Source: an uncultured Prevotella sp.
GTDB taxonomy: Bacteria; Bacteroidota; Bacteroidia; Bacteroidales; Bacteroidaceae
DNA length: 56,590 bases
Assembly: GCA_946548085.1 (NCBI GenBank)
Contig: CAMNPN010000102.1
Coordinates: 1 to 56,590 of the forward strand
Direction: 5' to 3'
The first letter of the stretch is position 1, and each line of letters opens with the position of its first letter. The position numbers and the translations under genes are program-made. Shown piece after piece: positions 9,109-17,838 of this stretch. Below the pieces are notes generated by a model, which saw nothing but the letters and a program-made list of their open reading frames with translations, was not told the DNA's origin and made no database searches.

Positions 9109-9864
9109 ATGGAATATGAAATCATTCATATCGACGAGACAGACTCTACCAACGGCTGGTTGCGGAGAAACCTGGTAACGGACGGGCACAAGCAGCTTAT
9201 TGTGATGGCCGACTTCCAGACGGCGGGAAAAGGTTGTGGCAGCAATTCGTGGGAAAGCGAAAGAGGGAAAAACCTGACGTTCAGCGTGCTGTTGCATCCG
9301 ACAGAGATCAAAGCAAACTGGCAGTTCCGCATCTCAGAGGCTGTATCAGTGGCGCTCTGTGAGACGCTTGAGCATTACTTCTATCCACCCAGCACGGCCA
9401 ACAGCTCTCCTCGCATAGGGCAGTTGTCCATCAAGTGGCCTAACGACATCTATGTGGACGACCGTAAGATTTGCGGCATACTGATAGAGAACCGTCTGCA
9501 GGGCAGCACGATCACTGACTGCATCGTGGGTATCGGGCTGAATGTGAATCAGACGATGTTCTATAGCGATGCACCCAACCCTGTCTCGATGGCACAGATC
9601 TTAGGGTACGAGACGGATCGCGACGAGTTGCTGAAGGACTTCTTGAAAGTCTTGCCGGAGGCGCTGAAACGTGAGCCTGAGGTTCTGGTCAGCGACTATC
9701 ATAGCCGTCTTTACCGTCGGGAAGGTATGCATCGCTTCTGCGACGATAAAGGAACGTTCGAGGCGAAGGTGCTGAATGTGCTCGACGATGGTCGGCTGGT
9801 GTTGCTCGACGCTGACGGCAGGGCGAGGATATACGCTTTTAAAGAGGTGGGCTTTTGTCTATAG
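9109..9864 (+). CDS. birA: Biotin--[acetyl-CoA carboxylase] ligase, no DNA-binding domain
   Basis: Activates biotin with ATP and attaches it to biotin carboxyl carrier protein. Start taken at 9109 (MEYEIIHIDETDSTN) because the -7 box lies immediately upstream of it. The family motifs are present: DETDSTNGWL, GKGCGSNSWES (for GRGRxGR.W), SIKWPNDIYVDDRKICGILIE, and GIGLNVNQ. The 251 residues include a small C-terminal SH3-like domain (about 205-251). The N-terminal helix-turn-helix repressor domain of the E. coli enzyme is missing, so it should be a ligase only (class I). GKGCGSNSW departs from the usual GRGR-G biotin loop, as is common in Bacteroidetes. Confidence 0.92.
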   Translation: MEYEIIHIDETDSTNGWLRRNLVTDGHKQLIVMADFQTAGKGCGSNSWESERGKNLTFSVLLHPTEIKANWQFRISEAVSVALCETLEHYFYPPSTANSSPRIGQLSIKWPNDIYVDDRKICGILIENRLQGSTITDCIVGIGLNVNQTMFYSDAPNPVSMAQILGYETDRDELLKDFLKVLPEALKREPEVLVSDYHSRLYRREGMHRFCDDKGTFEAKVLNVLDDGRLVLLDADGRARIYAFKEVGFCL

Positions 9865-9910
9865 TTCATAGTTTAGGGCTTATTGTTTATAGTTTATAGT
9901 TTAGGGTTTA
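9862..9910. repeat. TTTATAGTTTA-type degenerate repeat
   Basis: The birA-pyrH gap holds five imperfect TATAGTTTATAG/TTTAGGG units in tandem. The same family recurs at 43062-43178, 49530-49577 and 54787-54831. Confidence 0.7.
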
Positions 9911-9938
9911 CAGATGATTACTTTAAATATTATAATAT

Positions 9939-10649
9939 ATGGCAAGATTTAAGAGAATTCTTTTGAAACTGTCGGGCGAGAGCCTGATGGGAAAGCAGGG
10001 CTACGGCATCGACCCTGAGCGACTGAGTGACTATGCCAGGCAGATTAAGGAAGTGGCAGAGATGGGTGTCGAGATTGGCATCGTGATTGGCGGCGGTAAC
10101 ATTTTCCGTGGCCTGAGTGGTTCGCAGAAAGGTTTCGACCGTGTGAAGGGTGACCAGATGGGCATGTGCGCTACGGTGATCAACTCGCTGGCACTGTCGT
10201 CGGCCTTAGGAGCCGTGGGTGTGAAGAACAAGGTGCTGACGGCCATCCGCATGGAACCTATCGGTGAGTTTTACACGAAGTGGAAGGCCATCGAGGCGAT
10301 GGAGCAGGGCTATGTGTGCATCTTCTCGGCTGGTACGGGCTCGCCCTATTTCACTACTGACACAGGTTCGTCGTTGCGCGGTATCGAGATTGAGGCCGAC
10401 GTGATGCTAAAAGGAACACGTGTGGATGGCGTCTATACTGCCGACCCGGAGAAGGATCCGACGGCTACAAAGTTTGATGAGATCACCTACAAGGAGGTGC
10501 TGGCACGGGGATTGAAGGTAATGGACCTCACGGCTATCTGCATGTGTCAGGACAACAACCTGCCCATCTATGTGTTCAATATGGATGTGGTCGGCAACCT
10601 GAAGAAAGTGATGGATGGAGAACCCATCGGCACACTGGTGCATCCTTAA
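9939..10649 (+). CDS. pyrH: UMP kinase
   Basis: Phosphorylates UMP to UDP in pyrimidine synthesis. The 236-residue protein matches the bacterial hexameric family over its full length: FKRILLKLSGESLMG at the N-terminus, IVIGGGNIFRG, the DRVKGDQMGMCATVINSLAL segment around the UMP pocket, GTGSPYFTTDT, and a late MDLTAICMC segment. It is distinct from eukaryotic-type UMP/CMP kinases. It follows birA after a 74-bp repeat-filled gap and converges with the DUF4834 gene across a large inverted repeat. Confidence 0.97.
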   Translation: MARFKRILLKLSGESLMGKQGYGIDPERLSDYARQIKEVAEMGVEIGIVIGGGNIFRGLSGSQKGFDRVKGDQMGMCATVINSLALSSALGAVGVKNKVLTAIRMEPIGEFYTKWKAIEAMEQGYVCIFSAGTGSPYFTTDTGSSLRGIEIEADVMLKGTRVDGVYTADPEKDPTATKFDEITYKEVLARGLKVMDLTAICMCQDNNLPIYVFNMDVVGNLKKVMDGEPIGTLVHP

Positions 10650-10652
10650 GGA

Positions 10653-10783
10653 GCCACTGATTACACAGATTCTCACAGATAAAGAGATTCACACAGATTA
10701 GGAGATTCTCACAGAAATAAGTCCACATCGGAAAAAATTCTGTGAGAATCATTTCTTCTGTGAGAATCTGTGTAATCTGTGGC
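10653..10783. repeat. Long nested inverted repeat between convergent genes
   Basis: Arms 10653-10679 and 10757-10783 are complementary at 26 of 27 positions (ACACAGATTCTCACAGA core). A second pair is nested inside: GATTCTCACAGAA at 10704-10716 with TTCTGTGAGAATC at 10738-10750, perfect over 13 bp. The unit ACAGATT.CTCACAGA is also repeated directly within the left half. It probably terminates both pyrH and the opposing gene, and may be a member of a dispersed repeat family. Confidence 0.8.
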
Positions 10784-10796
10784 TGAAAACTTGAGG

Positions 10797-11255
10797 TTAG
10801 ACTTCCTCGAACTCGACGTATTCGCCGTCGTTGTGGTCAAAAATCTTGCGCTTGTCTTCTTGATCACGGCCGTCGATAATCGTTACACCACTGCTCGTAG
10901 TCGTTTTACGGGCAGTGTTTTTCTTTTCAGCCTGTTGTTGGGACTGCTGCTGTTGACTGCCCTTGAAGTAATCGTCGTCGAAGGGATTCTCACGCCTGGC
11001 CTGTTCCATCTGCTCATACTGAGCTTGGGTGCGGCTCTGTCGTCGCCCGCTGCCACCCTTACTGCTCTTGAAGTAGTCGTCGTTGAAGGGCCTTCTCTCC
11101 TTCTGCTCTTTTTGTTTCTGGTTGCGGTAGTAGTTGTCTTCTGCCTCCTGGCGCAGTTTCTTTACGCTACGGTAGGTGAAGTTGATGATGAGCATGACGA
11201 TGATGGCAATGGCGATGAGGGCGAAAATGATGGCGCCAAACACGAGCTTAATCAT
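10797..11255 (-). CDS. Small membrane protein, DUF4834-like
   Basis: A 152-residue protein with one N-terminal transmembrane helix (MIKLVFGAIIFALIAIAIIVMLIINF) followed by a charged, Gln/Lys/Arg-rich cytoplasmic tail. I chose the start at 11255; the longer frame to 11315 would overlap the end of pssA. The tail holds two copies of a short motif, PF(N/D)DDYFKSSKGG and PFDDDYFKGSQQQ, at about 78 and 112, and ends in HNDGEYVEFEEV. This matches the Bacteroidales DUF4834 type. It follows pssA by 1 bp, so it is co-transcribed with pssA-psd. Function is unknown. Confidence 0.75.
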   Translation of the reverse strand: MIKLVFGAIIFALIAIAIIVMLIINFTYRSVKKLRQEAEDNYYRNQKQKEQKERRPFNDDYFKSSKGGSGRRQSRTQAQYEQMEQARRENPFDDDYFKGSQQQQSQQQAEKKNTARKTTTSSGVTIIDGRDQEDKRKIFDHNDGEYVEFEEV

Positions 11256-11256
11256 G

Positions 11257-11946
11257 TTAAACAGACTTTTTAGTGAGATTGTTTGCTGCAGCTGACAAGA
11301 TGACGTACCAGGCAATGATGACTGCCAGGCCGATAATGCCTAATAATAATAAAATAGGTACGCACGAGAGGATGAAAACGTATTTGATCTCGTTGCCTTT
11401 CCAGCCCCAGTGCTTGAACTTCAGGGCGAACATCGGAATCTCGGCAATGAGCAGATAGCTGCTGATGAAGACTCCCGCCAGGACCACCCACTCGAGTCCT
11501 TCAAAGGTGTAGCCGCTCTGATCGAGTCCGACGATGAGCGAGCCCCAGAAAAGGGCGTTGGCAGGTGTGGGCAGTCCGATAAATCCCAGAGCCTGGCGCT
11601 CGTCAAGATTAAATTTCGCCAGTCGGAGTGCAGAGAATGCTGCCATCACGAATGCCATGAATGGTATGAAGATAATGTGGATGTGGAAAGAGCTGAGGTA
11701 ACTGAAGATGATAGCAGAGGGTGCGAAACCGAAGGTGATGTCGTCGGCCAGAGAGTCGAGCTCCTTGCCAATGGGCGACGACACGTGCAGCAGTCTGGCC
11801 ACCATGCCATCGAAGAAGTCGAACACGGCTCCAACGACGATGAAGAGCAATGCCAACTGATAGTCACTCAAGAAAGCGTAATAGGTGGCAATGCAGCCTG
11901 ATATCAAGTTGCAGCACGTGATGGTGTTGGGTATATGCTTCTTCAT
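11257..11946 (-). CDS. pssA: Phosphatidylserine synthase
   Basis: Makes phosphatidylserine from CDP-diacylglycerol and serine at the membrane. The start at 11946 ([17 protein letters not shown]) gives an ATGA overlap with the psd stop; the track frame to 12081 lies wholly inside psd. The CDP-alcohol phosphotransferase signature D-G-x2-A-R-x8-G-x3-D-x3-D is intact in [10 protein letters not shown], then G, ELD, LADD (about residues 50-72). About six hydrophobic helices follow in 229 residues. It is translationally coupled to psd, which uses its product to make phosphatidylethanolamine. Confidence 0.95.
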   Translation of the reverse strand: MKKHIPNTITCCNLISGCIATYYAFLSDYQLALLFIVVGAVFDFFDGMVARLLHVSSPIGKELDSLADDITFGFAPSAIIFSYLSSFHIHIIFIPFMAFVMAAFSALRLAKFNLDERQALGFIGLPTPANALFWGSLIVGLDQSGYTFEGLEWVVLAGVFISSYLLIAEIPMFALKFKHWGWKGNEIKYVFILSCVPILLLLGIIGLAVIIAWYVILSAAANNLTKKSV

Positions 11947-12632
11947 CTCAGTTTTGCAATAACGGTCTGGTCGCCTATCGTTGGCTGTTCCATACGGCAG
12001 CATACTTCTGTGCCGATGGGCAGGAACACGTCGACACGCGAGCCAAGTTTGATAAAGCCCATGTGCTCGTCGATATAGCACTCCTCGCCCTCCTTGGCAT
12101 AGGTGACAATACGACGGGCCATCGCTCCTGCAATCTGGCGCACGAGGATATCCTCGCCTTGCGGGGTGGTGATCATGACGTCGGCATGCTCGTTCTCTTC
12201 ACTGGCTTTAGGAAGCCAGGCTTTATGGTAGTTGCCGTTCTGGTGGTGCACGAACTTCACCTTTCCATCTACGGGGAACCAGTTGGCATGCACGTTCAAC
12301 GGACTCATGAAGATGGAGATCATCAGTCGCTTGTCGTGGAAATACTCATTCTCCTCAATCTCCTCGATGACCACGATGCGCCCATCGGCAGGAGCCACGA
12401 CGAGATGCGTCGTGTCGCCATTGAAATATCGGATGGGACAGCGGTAGAAGTTCAGGGCCATGAACCAGGCCAAGCCGAAGATGATGACGAATATCCAAAA
12501 GGGGATGGTGGTTTCGAAGAGGTGGAAGAGCAGGACGGCAATAACCACCACGGCGATGGCGCTCAGCGTCAGCTCCTGTGTCCCCTCGCGGTGAATCCTG
12601 ATCTTCTTCAGTTTATTGATCCTTTTTCCCAT
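11943..12632 (-). CDS. psd: Phosphatidylserine decarboxylase, short proenzyme
   Basis: Converts phosphatidylserine to phosphatidylethanolamine. The 229-residue length fits the short, PsdA-like archaeal/Bacteroidetes form. Two N-terminal membrane segments (about 20-60) precede the catalytic part. The self-cleavage site that creates the pyruvoyl group is the LGS of [14 protein letters not shown] (about 191-204). The conserved [17 protein letters not shown] segment lies at about 110-126. It overlaps pssA by 4 bp (ATGA). A -7 box at 12665-12672 drives the psd-pssA-DUF4834 operon. Confidence 0.95.
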   Translation of the reverse strand: MGKRINKLKKIRIHREGTQELTLSAIAVVVIAVLLFHLFETTIPFWIFVIIFGLAWFMALNFYRCPIRYFNGDTTHLVVAPADGRIVVIEEIEENEYFHDKRLMISIFMSPLNVHANWFPVDGKVKFVHHQNGNYHKAWLPKASEENEHADVMITTPQGEDILVRQIAGAMARRIVTYAKEGEECYIDEHMGFIKLGSRVDVFLPIGTEVCCRMEQPTIGDQTVIAKLR

Positions 12633-12664
12633 TAAGTATAGCTAATTGTTTCCTTAATCGTGTG

Positions 12665-12672
12665 CAAAGGTA
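12665..12672 (-). promoter_or_regulatory. -7 box of the psd operon
   Basis: TACCTTTG on the minus strand, 32 bp upstream of the psd ATG. It is divergent from the dnaE promoter. Confidence 0.65.
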
Positions 12673-12712
12673 CATATTTTTTACGTAAGTTACAAACTTT
12701 TCACGTTTTTCT

Positions 12713-12744
12713 TTTGGTTATTACAAGAAATAGGCGTAACTTTG
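12713..12744 (+). promoter_or_regulatory. Promoter of dnaE
   Basis: -33 TTTG at 12713-12716 and -7 TAACTTTG at 12737-12744, with 20 bp between. The leader to the dnaE ATG is about 60 nt. Confidence 0.7.
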
Positions 12745-12810
12745 CGCTCACCCAGAAGGGTGCTTTGCTAGTCAAAGAACCTCAAAACTAACAGAATTCA
12801 AAGAAAAGAG

Positions 12811-15800
12811 ATGGAAGATTTCGTACATCTGCATGTACATACATACTACTCAATCCTCGACGGTCAGTCGAGTATCAAGAAGCTTGTAAACAAGGCTATC
12901 GATGACGGTATGCGCGGTATGGCCATTACCGACCACGGTGACATGTTCGGTATTAAGGAATTTCATGACATCTGCAACGATGTGAACAAAAAGCGCAAGA
13001 AAGAGGGACTGGAGCCTTTCAAGCCCATTTTCGGTTGTGAGATGTATGTGGCACGCCGTGGTGATAAGAACTTACGTGAAACGAAGGAAGACCTGGGCGG
13101 CTATCACCTCATCGTGCTGGCTAAGAACTACCATGGCTATAAGAATCTGATTAAGCTTGTGAGTAACTCATGGGTTGACGGCTTCTATAACCGTCCAAGG
13201 ACCGACCGTGCCGACCTTGAGAAATATCATGAGGACCTCATTGTCTGTTCTGCCTGTATCGCCGGCGAGGTTCCCGCCAAGATCCTGAAGGGGGATATTG
13301 CCGGTGCCCGAGAGGCCATCGAGTGGCACAAGCGACTCTGGGGCGATGACTACTATCTGGAGTTGCAGCGACATGAGGTGACTGACCCTACGATACGTGC
13401 CAACCGTGAGACGTTCCCTCTGCAGCAAGAGGCCAACAAGGTGCTTATAGAACTGGCACGGGAGTACGGCATCAAGCTTGTCTGCACCAATGATGCCCAC
13501 TTCGTAGACAAGGAGAATGCCGAAGCTCACGATCACCTGCTTTGTCTCTCCACAGGCAAGGACCTCGACGATCCCACCCGTATGCTCTATTCAAAGCAGG
13601 AGTGGTTTAAGACGCGCCAAGAGATGAACGACATCTTCAGTGATGTGCCTGAGGCTCTCTCGAATACGCTGGATATATTAGATAAGGTGGAAGTCTATAG
13701 CCTCGACAACGATCCGATTATGCCCTTCTTCCCCATCCCAGAGGAGTTCGGTACCGAGGAGCAATGGCGGCAGAAGTTCACTGAGCAGCAGCTTTACGAT
13801 GAGTTCACGAGCGATGAGAACGGGGAGAACCAGTTGTCGCCAGAGGACGGAGAGAAGAAAATCAAGAAGCTGGGCGGCTACGACAAGATCTATCGCATCA
13901 AGTTCGAGGCCGACTATCTGGCGAAGCTCGCCTATGAAGGAGCCGTCAGACGCTATGGTGACCCTATACCCGATGATGTGAAGGAACGCGTGAAGTTCGA
14001 GCTTCACATCATGAAGACGATGGGCTTCCCTGGCTACTTCCTCATCGTGCAGGACTTTATTAACTCCGCTCGTGACGAGCTGGGTGTGATGGTGGGACCA
14101 GGACGTGGATCGGCTGCTGGTTCCGTGGTGGCCTACTGCTTAGGAATCACAAAGATCGACCCGCTGAAATATGACCTGCTGTTTGAGCGATTCTTGAATC
14201 CAGACCGTATCTCACTGCCCGATATCGATACCGACTTCGATGACGATGGCCGTGGTAAGGTGCTTAAGTGGGTCATGGATAAGTATGGTCATGAGAACTG
14301 TGCCCATATCATCACCTATGCCACGATGGCTACGAAGAACTCACTCAAGGATGTGGCTCGTGTGGAGAAGGTCCCCTTATCGATCTCCAACTCCCTCTGC
14401 AAAGCAATCCCAGACCGTTTGCCAGACGGACCTGATGGCAAGGCGACAAAGATGAATCTGGCCAACGCCATCAAGTACGTACCAGAGTTGCAGGAGGCTG
14501 AGGCCTCGAGCGATGTCCATCTGGCGAACACCATCAAGTATGCGAAGATGCTGGAGGGTACCGTGCGTGGCACTGGTATCCATGCCTGTGGCTTCATCAT
14601 CTGTCGCGATCCTATCAGCGACTGGGTGCCAGTGTCGACGGCTGACGACCCAGACTTCAAGGGCGTGAAGACCAACTGTACACAATACGACGGCCATGTG
14701 ATTGAATCGACAGGACTGATCAAGATGGACTTCCTCGGTCTGAAGACACTCTCTGAGTTGAAGGAGGCCTGCGAGAATATCAAACGTACACGTGGCATAG
14801 AGGTAGACCTTGATACCATTCCCATCGACGACCCCAAGACCTATGAGCTCTATCAGCAGGGACGTACCGTTGGCACCTTCCAGTTTGAGTCGGCTGGCAT
14901 GCAGAAATACCTGCGTGAGCTGAAGCCTACGGTATTCGAAGATCTCATCGCCATGAACGCCCTCTATCGTCCAGGACCTATGGGGTATATTCCCCAGTTT
15001 ATCCGTCGTAAACATGGCGATGAGCCTATCACCTACGACATTCCCGTCATGGAGAAATATCTGAAGGATACCTACGGCATCACCGTGTATCAGGAGCAGG
15101 TGATGTTGCTCTCGCGACTGTTGGCCGACTTTACCCGTGGTGAGAGTGATGCCCTTCGTAAGGCCATGGGTAAGAAGAAGAAAGACATCGTTGATGCGAT
15201 GAAGCCGAAATTCATCGATGGCGGTGTGAAAAACGGTCACGACCCCAAGGTGCTTGAGAAGATATGGAGTGACTGGGAAGCCTTCGCCTCCTACGCTTTC
15301 AATAAGTCGCATGCTGCCTGTTATTCGTGGGTGGCCTATCAGACAGCCTACCTCAAGGCTAATTATCCGGCAGAGTTCATGGCGGCCATCATGAGCCGAC
15401 GAAGAGACCAGATTACGGAGATCACGAAGCTGATGGATGAGTGCAAGCAGATGGGTATTGCTACACTGGGACCAGATGTAAACGAGTCGTACGAGAAATT
15501 TGGTGTGAACCATCATGGTGAGATCCGTTTCGGCCTCGGTGCCATTAAGGGCATGGGAGAGTCGGCAGCACAGGCCATCATCTCAGAGCGTGAGAATAAC
15601 GGCCCTTATAAGGACATCTACGACTTCGCCCAGCGCGTCAATTTCTCCTCCGTCAACCGTAAAGCTTTTGAAAGTCTCGCACTGAGTGGGGGCTTTGACA
15701 GTTTCGGCATCCGCCGTGAGGACTATTTCGCCGTCAATGCCAAGGGTGAGCAGTTCCTTGACACACTGGTGCGTTATGGACAGCTATACCAGCAGGAGAA

Positions 15801-16551
15801 GTCACAGATGCAGAACTCGCTTTTCGGTGCCTTCGGCGACGAAGTGGAAATAGCTGTTCCGCCTGTGCCCAAGAATGACGACCGCTGGAGTGATATCGAG
15901 AAGCTGAACAAGGAGCGTGATCTGGTGGGCATCTACCTCTCTGCCCATCCCCTCGATGAGTATAAGATCATCCTCGACAACCTCTGTAATACGCATTGTG
16001 CCGAATTGGCAGACAGAGGTGCAGCCTTGAAAGACCGTGAGGATGTCACGTTGGGTGGTGTCGTCACTGGCGTACAGCAGAAGTTCGGCAAGAACAACAA
16101 GCCCTGGGGCATCGTCACGCTGGAGGATTTCGAAGGTCCTGGCGAACTGGTGCTCTTTGGCGATGACTGGCTCAACTTGAATGGCAAGTTCATTGAGGGG
16201 GCTGCTGTCTATGTGACAGGCAAAATGCAGGCCCGTTTCTATAACAATGACCAGAAAGAACTTAAAGTGACCAACATAGAACTGCTACAGGATGTAAAGG
16301 AGAAAGCTGTGAGCCGCATCACCATCTCTTTGGTGGCCGACCAGTTAGGCGAGCAGGGCGAGCAGATTGTAGCCGATCTCAGTGAACTCATTAGTAGTCA
16401 TCCTGGTAAGACTCAGCTGTTCTTCCAGGTGCGCGACAGCAAGGGCTCCAACCATGTCCTGCTGCGTAGTAAACGGGGGGGCGTGGATGTGAGACACACG
16501 CTGATTGAGTATATCGAGAAGCACGATATGCTGGATTATCATATTAATTAG
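12811..16551 (+). CDS. dnaE: DNA polymerase III subunit alpha
   Basis: The catalytic subunit of the replicative polymerase. The 1246 residues show an N-terminal PHP domain (HLHVHTYYSILDG at 6-18, ITDHGDMFG), then a palm with the catalytic aspartates in LPDIDTDFDDDGRGKVL (about 470-486), the GPGRGSAAGSVVAYCLGI loop before it, fingers with YQEQVMLLSRLLADFTRGESD, a helix-hairpin-helix region, and a C-terminal OB fold (about 1080-1165, VTLGGVVTGVQQKFGKNNKPWG). It is slightly longer than the E. coli protein (1160); one extra charged segment is around 335-350 (EFTSDENGENQLSPEDGEKK). The start ATGGAAGATTTC fits the PHP domain directly. Own promoter; trxA follows at 76 bp. Confidence 0.97.
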   Translation: MEDFVHLHVHTYYSILDGQSSIKKLVNKAIDDGMRGMAITDHGDMFGIKEFHDICNDVNKKRKKEGLEPFKPIFGCEMYVARRGDKNLRETKEDLGGYHLIVLAKNYHGYKNLIKLVSNSWVDGFYNRPRTDRADLEKYHEDLIVCSACIAGEVPAKILKGDIAGAREAIEWHKRLWGDDYYLELQRHEVTDPTIRANRETFPLQQEANKVLIELAREYGIKLVCTNDAHFVDKENAEAHDHLLCLSTGKDLDDPTRMLYSKQEWFKTRQEMNDIFSDVPEALSNTLDILDKVEVYSLDNDPIMPFFPIPEEFGTEEQWRQKFTEQQLYDEFTSDENGENQLSPEDGEKKIKKLGGYDKIYRIKFEADYLAKLAYEGAVRRYGDPIPDDVKERVKFELHIMKTMGFPGYFLIVQDFINSARDELGVMVGPGRGSAAGSVVAYCLGITKIDPLKYDLLFERFLNPDRISLPDIDTDFDDDGRGKVLKWVMDKYGHENCAHIITYATMATKNSLKDVARVEKVPLSISNSLCKAIPDRLPDGPDGKATKMNLANAIKYVPELQEAEASSDVHLANTIKYAKMLEGTVRGTGIHACGFIICRDPISDWVPVSTADDPDFKGVKTNCTQYDGHVIESTGLIKMDFLGLKTLSELKEACENIKRTRGIEVDLDTIPIDDPKTYELYQQGRTVGTFQFESAGMQKYLRELKPTVFEDLIAMNALYRPGPMGYIPQFIRRKHGDEPITYDIPVMEKYLKDTYGITVYQEQVMLLSRLLADFTRGESDALRKAMGKKKKDIVDAMKPKFIDGGVKNGHDPKVLEKIWSDWEAFASYAFNKSHAACYSWVAYQTAYLKANYPAEFMAAIMSRRRDQITEITKLMDECKQMGIATLGPDVNESYEKFGVNHHGEIRFGLGAIKGMGESAAQAIISERENNGPYKDIYDFAQRVNFSSVNRKAFESLALSGGFDSFGIRREDYFAVNAKGEQFLDTLVRYGQLYQQEKSQMQNSLFGAFGDEVEIAVPPVPKNDDRWSDIEKLNKERDLVGIYLSAHPLDEYKIILDNLCNTHCAELADRGAALKDREDVTLGGVVTGVQQKFGKNNKPWGIVTLEDFEGPGELVLFGDDWLNLNGKFIEGAAVYVTGKMQARFYNNDQKELKVTNIELLQDVKEKAVSRITISLVADQLGEQGEQIVADLSELISSHPGKTQLFFQVRDSKGSNHVLLRSKRGGVDVRHTLIEYIEKHDMLDYHIN

Positions 16552-16627
16552 AGGTAAGAGAAAAGTATGGCATAGTATTTGCAAGAGAAAAGATATCATA
16601 TAGTATTCATTTTAAATAGTTAAGACA

Positions 16628-16942
16628 ATGGAAGTAACAATCACAAGTGAGAATTTCGCAACCCTTAAGAGTGGCGAGCTGCCTTTAGTAGTAGATTTCT
16701 GGGCAACATGGTGTGGCCCTTGTCGTATGGTGTCGCCTATCATCGCCGAAATGGCTGAGGCTTACGACGGAAAGGTCGTTGTGGCTAAGTGCGACGTTGA
16801 GGACAATGAGGAGCTGGCTGCAGAGTATGGCATCCGTAACATCCCTACCATCCTGTTCTTCAAGAACGGTGAGGTGGTAAACAAACTGGTGGGTGCTCAG
16901 CCCAAGGCCAAGATCGAAGACGCCATCAAACAGTTGCTGTAG
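16628..16942 (+). CDS. trxA: Thioredoxin
   Basis: A 104-residue cytoplasmic thiol-disulfide reductant. The active site WCGPC lies at residues 28-32 after VVDFWAT, and the cis-proline loop is RNIPTILFFKNGE (about 71-83). No signal peptide is present, so it is the cytoplasmic TrxA type rather than a secreted TlpA-like protein. It lies 76 bp after dnaE and 3 bp before the next small gene. Confidence 0.95.
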   Translation: MEVTITSENFATLKSGELPLVVDFWATWCGPCRMVSPIIAEMAEAYDGKVVVAKCDVEDNEELAAEYGIRNIPTILFFKNGEVVNKLVGAQPKAKIEDAIKQLL

Positions 16943-16945
16943 TCT

Positions 16946-17269
16946 ATGGCAAGCATTGACGAAGAAATCCGTCTGGACGAAGAAGAGAACAGACGGGAAC
17001 TGGCTTACATCCGCACACAGTTGCCATCGGATATCAAGAAGTTCTACAGCGACAAGGATATCCTCTACATGATGGACCTCATCGTGGACTATTATTACAC
17101 CAGTGGCATCCTTGAGAGCGATGCTGAGGAGGTGGATATAGACCTCGAGGCGGTGGCCGACTATGTGTGCAAGCGTGCCAAGGAAGAAGGCTTCTGCTCG
17201 TCGTTCAATCCTGACGAAGTGTTCTTCATTGTTCAGGCAGACTTGGATTTCCAGGAGCAGAACCTTTAG
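16946..17269 (+). CDS. Conserved hypothetical acidic protein
   Basis: A 107-residue soluble, strongly acidic protein with no signal peptide or membrane helix. It opens with a charged helix (SIDEEIRLDEEENRRELAYIRTQL) and contains DLIVDYYYTSGILES and ADYVCKRAKEEGF segments that look alpha-helical. I do not recognise a named domain. The start is 3 bp after the trxA stop, so it is co-transcribed with trxA and possibly coupled to it. Confidence 0.7.
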   Translation: MASIDEEIRLDEEENRRELAYIRTQLPSDIKKFYSDKDILYMMDLIVDYYYTSGILESDAEEVDIDLEAVADYVCKRAKEEGFCSSFNPDEVFFIVQADLDFQEQNL

Positions 17270-17276
17270 AAGCGAC

Positions 17277-17361
17277 AACGGATTTAGCGGATTAAACGGA
17301 TTTCCTCTTTGGAAGCTATTATCAGTATAGCTTGAATCCGTTTAACCCGTTATTTCTGTGT
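17277..17361. repeat. Imperfect inverted repeat between convergent genes
   Basis: GGATTAAACGGATT at 17289-17302 pairs with AATCCGTTTAACCC at 17335-17348 (13 of 14), and the similarity extends outward to about 17277 and 17361. Further AATCCGTTATAG follows at 17371. Same placement (between two 3' ends) and general look as the repeat at 10653-10783, but a different core. Confidence 0.65.
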
Positions 17362-17391
17362 TATAGATTGAATCCGTTATAGCCTGTTGCG

Positions 17392-17808
17392 TTAGAATCT
17401 GACAGTCCTTGTGCCATCGGCATTCTCTGTGATTTGCACCTTGGTGCAGTCTTCGGGCAACAGTTCCTCCATCATCTCTGGCCATTCTATGAAGCAGAGA
17501 CCGTCGCTATAGAAATAGTCCTCATACCCCATGTCGTAGACTTCCTCCAGCTTCTTGATGCGGTAGAAGTCAAAATGATACACGGGAACACCCTCAGCAG
17601 TCGTATATTCATTGACGATGGCAAAGGTAGGCGAGGTGACCACCTCCTTGACTCCCAGCTCTTCGCAGGTGGCCTTGATGAAGGTTGTCTTGCCAGCGCC
17701 CATGTGTCCGTAGAAGGCATATATGTGGTGGTCGCCCATGTGGCTGATGAACTCACGGGCAGCCTCCCGTATGCGTTCCAAACTCTCAATTTTTATCTCT
17801 GTATTCAT
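17392..17808 (-). CDS. tsaE: tRNA threonylcarbamoyladenosine biosynthesis ATPase
   Basis: The ATPase of the TsaBDE complex that makes t6A37 in tRNAs. I start it at 17808 (MNTEIKIESLERI), the second Met of the frame. Walker A is GHMGAGKTTFIK (about residues 34-45), followed by TSPTFAIVNEY and FDFYRIKKLEE, both family hallmarks, and CFIEWPEMMEELLP. The length of 138 residues is normal. It is the last gene downstream of porX (30 bp gap), on the minus strand. Confidence 0.93.
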   Translation of the reverse strand: MNTEIKIESLERIREAAREFISHMGDHHIYAFYGHMGAGKTTFIKATCEELGVKEVVTSPTFAIVNEYTTAEGVPVYHFDFYRIKKLEEVYDMGYEDYFYSDGLCFIEWPEMMEELLPEDCTKVQITENADGTRTVRF

Positions 17809-17838
17809 AAGTGTCAAAACTTTCAAACTTCAAAACTT

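Noticed and set aside
10650..10790. Insertion sequence at the pyrH junction
   Set aside because: The arms are long and nested but enclose only about 75 bp with no transposase; a repeat or terminator fits better.
14377..15516. 379-codon minus-strand frame inside dnaE
   Set aside because: It lies wholly within an intact polymerase gene, and no family is recognisable.
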